Source: Xanthobacteraceae bacterium
GTDB lineage: Bacteria; Pseudomonadota; Alphaproteobacteria; Rhizobiales; Xanthobacteraceae
Direction of reading: 5' to 3'
Assembly: GCA_022841625.1 (NCBI GenBank)
Contig: JALHRD010000008.1
Coordinates: 1 to 64,000 of the forward strand
Length of the DNA: 64,000 nucleotides
The position numbers and the translations under genes were made by a program. This document shows positions 61,701 to 64,000 of this stretch, in pieces (position 1 is the first letter of the stretch; every line of letters starts with the position of its first letter). Below the pieces are notes generated by a model. That model ran no database searches. It was not told where the DNA came from and saw nothing but the letters and a program-made list of their open reading frames with translations.

Positions 61701-62754
61701 CTGGAGCCTCAACCGGCTCGGCGACCTCGACCGCGATGCGTCGAAACCCGTCGATGCCGCCAGGTATTATGAAGAAGCCCTGGCGATCCAACGTAAGCTC
61801 AGCGCACGCGATCGCGACAATGTCGATCGGATGCGCGCGTTAGCATCGATCGTGAGCAAGCTTGGATCGGTTCGCTCCCGCCAAAACGACCACGCCACTG
61901 CCTTGGCGCTACATCAGGAAGAGCTCGACCTGCGGCGCGCGCTCTATCAACGCACTCCCCACGACAACGACGCTCTGCGTGACCTCTCGCTGGCGCTCGA
62001 CCGCGTGGGCAACGTGCTGCGCGATATGAACGACGTGAAGGCCGCACTCAGATACTTCGAGGAAGAACTCACTGTCGACCGAAGCTTTGTCACACGCGCG
62101 CCCGACAATCTGACCGCGCTGACCGATCTGCAATGGACGCTCAACAAGCTCAGCGATTTCGCGCGCGACCGCCTGGGCGACCGCGCGGCTGCGCGTCGCT
62201 ACCTCGAGGAACTGGTCGGCGTCGACCGACGTCTGGTCGATCGGCAGCCAACCGACAAGGATCGGCACCGCAGACTTCGCGACGATCTGACCAAACTCGC
62301 CAACCTGCTGCTGGACATGAACGAGCCGGCGGCAGCCCGCACGGCTTATGGCGAGAGCTTCGCTGCGAGCGAGCGCTGGCTTGAAGTGGCACGCAACAAC
62401 TTCATGAAGACATCGAGCGACGCTGATCGCGAAGACCTGGTCCGCGCCTATGGCGATGCCGGCTGGAATGGGCTTCTGGCCGGTCGCGCACGCGAAGCGA
62501 TGGCTCATATCGAGGCGGCGCTATCGATCAACCTGGACACGCCGTGGAACACCGTCAATCTGGCCCACGCTTACCTTTTTCTTGGGCGCTATGCGGATGC
62601 GATGAAGCTCTACAATTCGGTCCGCGACCGCAATCGCAGCGACGACGGCAAGCGCACCTATGCTAGCGAAATTAGAGACGACTTCGGGACATTTCGCCGG
62701 CTTGGGCTGGCACCACCCGAGATGGCGCGCGCCGAGCGCGAACTCAGGCTCTGA
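58762..62754 (+). CDS. nSTAND-type NTPase with membrane segment and TPR array
   Basis: A 1,330-residue protein. The N-terminus (TPYPGLRAFRREETDLFFGRE) is the nSTAND1 signature. Walker A (GSSGTGKSS, 49-57) and Walker B (LLLLVDQFEEL, 144-154) are intact. The AAA-like core continues to about residue 450, followed by one membrane helix (about 492-512) and a short coiled coil. From about 620 to 1,320 there are roughly a dozen TPR-type units, with repeats such as DLGHLE/RLGDLERQLGQQRDALTPYEEAL. STAND NTPases sense a signal through the repeat region and oligomerise. With the TIR gene it could form a sensor-effector pair. The GTG start overlaps the TIR stop; coupling is likely. Confidence 0.85.
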   Translation: MTDEQSHRTPYPGLRAFRREETDLFFGREDSTNAMVDRLAATRFLAVLGSSGTGKSSLVRTGLLDALELGLMAKAGSRWKIVDFRPGGSPLKNLARRLLELDSDAENPNIAPQDVDLLRAYLARGPRAVVEWCRAGHLPPGGNLLLLVDQFEELFRYQDYAGREEAEAFVALLIESAKEANAAIYVTITMRSEYLGACALIEGLSDAINAGMFLTPRMTRDACREAIVGPAEVCNIDIEPALVNRLLNDLANFAPWDDRGANDQFDRLMRRADQLPLLQYTLNRMWQRAHDRSPKARVKLTVDDYVTIEGLSGALNAHADQIFEQLGKARAQVAAWVFRALTAGSTIADAVRRPTRLDDLISACGGDEAGVRAVTDAFRAPGVNFLLPEFDPQRPKLELNTYLDISHESLIRQWKKLSEWLEAEGRAAQQWRRLIDRLGTGEMLRGRELSNLIAWRTETKPNAAWAKRYGGDYPSAIAFLDKSQRAQNSKRVAMIVATIAAFVLVTGFGIDATLQRNTIATQSGELQKRHERAEANKRQVLELLENVIFNIAVPLTSTDRGSSQTLLARRASDTAQTANARDTDRTSDGGPSTSPDAEPSADRTVASEAPEARQSPALATATMAVETTRRLVKFDPEDIELRRLLVVSLNVFGEVKLQTKELNVAEQTFKEGLEIIREMLRVSPDVSLWKDDLAVALVGVARVHVRRDAHAEARRFFEEAIAVERELAGDRPPDRLLQNLQTHLGELGDLHIRLGDRNAARKIFEERLEVRRKRLVAAPADSQRLSDVSIALDRVGQLVREQGDLRASRPYFEEALTIDRALSKRSATRRDWQENLVFSLTRIGDLERQLGQQRDALTPYEEALGLQRKLAADTSVLAAQQTLASLLQKIGDARRRLREFPSAISAHRDELDIRRKLLARDPSNFTAQRNVSSALDYLGNTLRESKDLNGARTAFNEQLELDRRIAKADPNNITSLTDLAWSLNRLGDLDRDASKPVDAARYYEEALAIQRKLSARDRDNVDRMRALASIVSKLGSVRSRQNDHATALALHQEELDLRRALYQRTPHDNDALRDLSLALDRVGNVLRDMNDVKAALRYFEEELTVDRSFVTRAPDNLTALTDLQWTLNKLSDFARDRLGDRAAARRYLEELVGVDRRLVDRQPTDKDRHRRLRDDLTKLANLLLDMNEPAAARTAYGESFAASERWLEVARNNFMKTSSDADREDLVRAYGDAGWNGLLAGRAREAMAHIEAALSINLDTPWNTVNLAHAYLFLGRYADAMKLYNSVRDRNRSDDGKRTYASEIRDDFGTFRRLGLAPPEMARAERELRL

Positions 62755-62944
62755 TTTCGGTCGCGCGCTGTTGCGGTTGCGCTTCCGTCGGTTGCGACGG
62801 CTGCTTGAACAAGGCTGCCGCGAGGACGGACGGCGCGATCTCGAAATGAACCTGCGCCTCGCTGCCTTTGAAGGTCCACCACATTCCAGCCACCGACGCG
62901 AACGCTGTGCCTCCCAAAATCAGAGCGCGGCAACGGAGCAGCAT
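62744..62944 (-). CDS. Small exported or membrane protein coupled to msrA
   Basis: A 66-residue protein with a hydrophobic start (MLLRCRALILGGTAFASVAGMWW) and a Pro/Gln-rich end. Its ATG lies one base after the msrA stop on the same strand, which suggests coupling and supports it as a real gene. Its 3' end overlaps the STAND gene by 11 bases. Function unknown. Confidence 0.5.
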   Translation of the reverse strand: MLLRCRALILGGTAFASVAGMWWTFKGSEAQVHFEIAPSVLAAALFKQPSQPTEAQPQQRATEIRA

Positions 62945-62945
62945 G

Positions 62946-63548
62946 TCACGACCCCGGCTTACCCCATAATTGTTCAAGTCGAGCATCGCGGCCGCAGTTG
63001 AGGCGGTAGAACTGGTAACGTACCGGATTCTTTTTGTAATAGTCCTGGTGATAGTCCTCCGCCTTGTAGAATGTCGTCGCGGCCGTGATCTCGGTCTGGA
63101 TTGTCTGCTTGAAACGCGCTTGGTGCTTGAGCTTCGTTGCCTCCGCGAGCGAACGCTGTTCCTCGTTGTGATAGAAGATGCCCGGGCGATACTGATTGCC
63201 GCGATCGCAGAACTGGCGATCCTTCGCCAGCGGATCGTGATTGCGCCAGAACACGTCGAGCAGTTGCTCGAATGTCACCTTGGCGGGGTCATAGACGATC
63301 TCCACCGCCTCGGTATGGCCGGTCCTGCCGCCGACCACCTGCTCATAGGTCGGGTCGACGACAAGGCCGCCAATATAGCCCGACACCGTGCTGATGACGC
63401 CGTCGACCTTGTCAAAATCCGCCTCGACGCACCAGAAGCACCCCCCCGCGAATGTTGCCGTGGCCGACGGTGGAGATTGCGCCGCGGCGCCGACCGCGGC
63501 ACCGACTGCGATGGCAAGGCTGAGAACGAGGCCGGCTAGACGTCGCAT
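62946..63548 (-). CDS. msrA: Peptide methionine-S-sulfoxide reductase MsrA, exported
   Basis: A 200-residue enzyme that reduces methionine-S-sulfoxide in proteins. A signal peptide (MRRLAGLVLSLAIAVGAAVGAAAQ) places it in the periplasm or membrane. The active site is GCFWCVEADF, with the catalytic Cys in GCFWC; other family motifs are VSGYIGG, RTGHTEAVEIVYDP and YHQDYYKKNP. The C-terminal part has RLNCGRD as a candidate recycling cysteine. The start at 63548 follows from the signal peptide; the longer frame reaches 63635. Confidence 0.94.
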   Translation of the reverse strand: MRRLAGLVLSLAIAVGAAVGAAAQSPPSATATFAGGCFWCVEADFDKVDGVISTVSGYIGGLVVDPTYEQVVGGRTGHTEAVEIVYDPAKVTFEQLLDVFWRNHDPLAKDRQFCDRGNQYRPGIFYHNEEQRSLAEATKLKHQARFKQTIQTEITAATTFYKAEDYHQDYYKKNPVRYQFYRLNCGRDARLEQLWGKPGS

Positions 63549-63696
63549 GCTCTTCTCCTTCTGAGGTAATGCCGAAACCAAGATGCGATAGCTCCCGACG
63601 ATAGTTACCTGAATTTTTCGCCTGACGCCCTTCAATTCCGGTCACAATCATGCGAAGCCAACGTGAACGGACGCCCTTGCAAGTAAGGACAATTGC

Positions 63697-64000
63697 ATGC
63701 GTTTTGAAGGTACTAGCGCTTATGTCGCAACCGACGATCTCAAAGTGGCGGTCAACGCCGCAATCACGCTTGAGCGCCCCCTGCTGATCAAGGGCGAACC
63801 GGGGACCGGCAAAACCGTTCTGGCCCTGGAAGTAGCCAAGAGCCTCGGAGCGCCGCTGATCGAATGGCACGTCAAATCGACCACCAAGGCGCTGCAAGGG
63901 CTGTACGAATATGATGCGGTGTCGCGGCTGCGCGACAGCCAACTCGGCGACGAGCGCGTCAAGGACATCCGCAACTATATCAGGCGCGGCAAGCTCTGGG
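63697..64000 (+). CDS. MoxR-type AAA ATPase, start only
   Basis: The first 101 codons are visible and the gene runs off the window. It starts MRFEGTSAYVATDDLKVAVNAAI, with Walker A GEPGTGKT and VLALEVAKSLGAPLIEWHVKSTTKALQGLYEYDAVSRLRD, matching MoxR-family ATPases of the CoxD/CbbQ/NorQ group. These chaperone-like ATPases help mature metal enzymes, usually with a VWA-domain partner. That partner, if present, is outside the window. Confidence 0.88.
   Translation, partial: MRFEGTSAYVATDDLKVAVNAAITLERPLLIKGEPGTGKTVLALEVAKSLGAPLIEWHVKSTTKALQGLYEYDAVSRLRDSQLGDERVKDIRNYIRRGKLW

Noticed and set aside
1-64000. tRNA, rRNA or CRISPR array
   Set aside because: No TTCGA loop with a matching acceptor stem, no rRNA-like stretch and no regularly spaced repeats were seen by eye; a covariance-model scan would be needed to exclude a tRNA fully.

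Overview
The window is high-GC DNA from an alphaproteobacterium, most likely a Hyphomicrobiales (Rhizobiales) member near Bradyrhizobium, Rhodopseudomonas or Pseudolabrys. The main evidence is a subpolar-type flagellar gene set with FliX, FlbT, FlaF, MotE and a DUF6468-type protein, a CckA kinase, CtrA-like TTAA-N7-TTAA boxes, a DksA that keeps only one of its zinc-ligand cysteines, several orphan Bug-type solute receptors, and rhizobial intergenic palindromes. The species is not determined. No rRNA, tRNA or CRISPR array was seen.

Region 1 (1-7.9 kb) is an accessory zone. It holds the tail of an IS3-family element that rewrote the end of a GNAT gene, an XRE-ImmA/IrrE metalloprotease gene coupled to a gene of unknown function, a solitary IS1-like transposase, a class I fumarase, and a HigBA/RelE-like toxin-antitoxin pair. 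The toxin-antitoxin pair sits between two 85-87 bp direct repeats that duplicate the fumarase start region. Region 2 (7.9-16.3 kb) is a metabolic and transport stretch with three Bug-type receptors, an EamA exporter, an amidohydrolase, a SET-domain methyltransferase, a Tat-exported solute-binding protein, a TraX-like fragment and a 41-residue membrane protein.

Region 3 (16.3-57 kb) is a large flagellar locus. It opens with cckA, then flhB-fliR-fliQ-fliE-flgC-flgB on the minus strand and fliO-fliP divergent from them. A TPR protein, motE, a DUF6468 gene, fliM and fliL follow on the minus strand, then flgF-flgG-flgA-flgH. After dksA come fliX and the divergent flgI-flgJ-flgN-like set, a TPR-methyltransferase gene, two tandem flagellins, flbT-flaF, and finally flgE-flgK-flgL on the minus strand. 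Strong sigma-54 type promoters (GG-N10-GC) precede flgF, flgI and flgE. CtrA-like boxes lie in at least four intergenic regions, and the CckA kinase that feeds CtrA is encoded at the edge of the same locus. Two pairs of a MetE-like protein and a Bug receptor interrupt the flagellar genes.

Region 4 (57-64 kb) holds the most interesting candidate system. It is a two-gene operon with a 4-base start/stop overlap. The first gene encodes three consecutive TIR-like domains; the second encodes an nSTAND-type NTPase with one membrane segment and a long TPR array. It looks like a TIR-STAND sensor-effector pair of the anti-phage type. An exported MsrA with a coupled small protein gene and the start of a MoxR-type AAA ATPase gene close the window.
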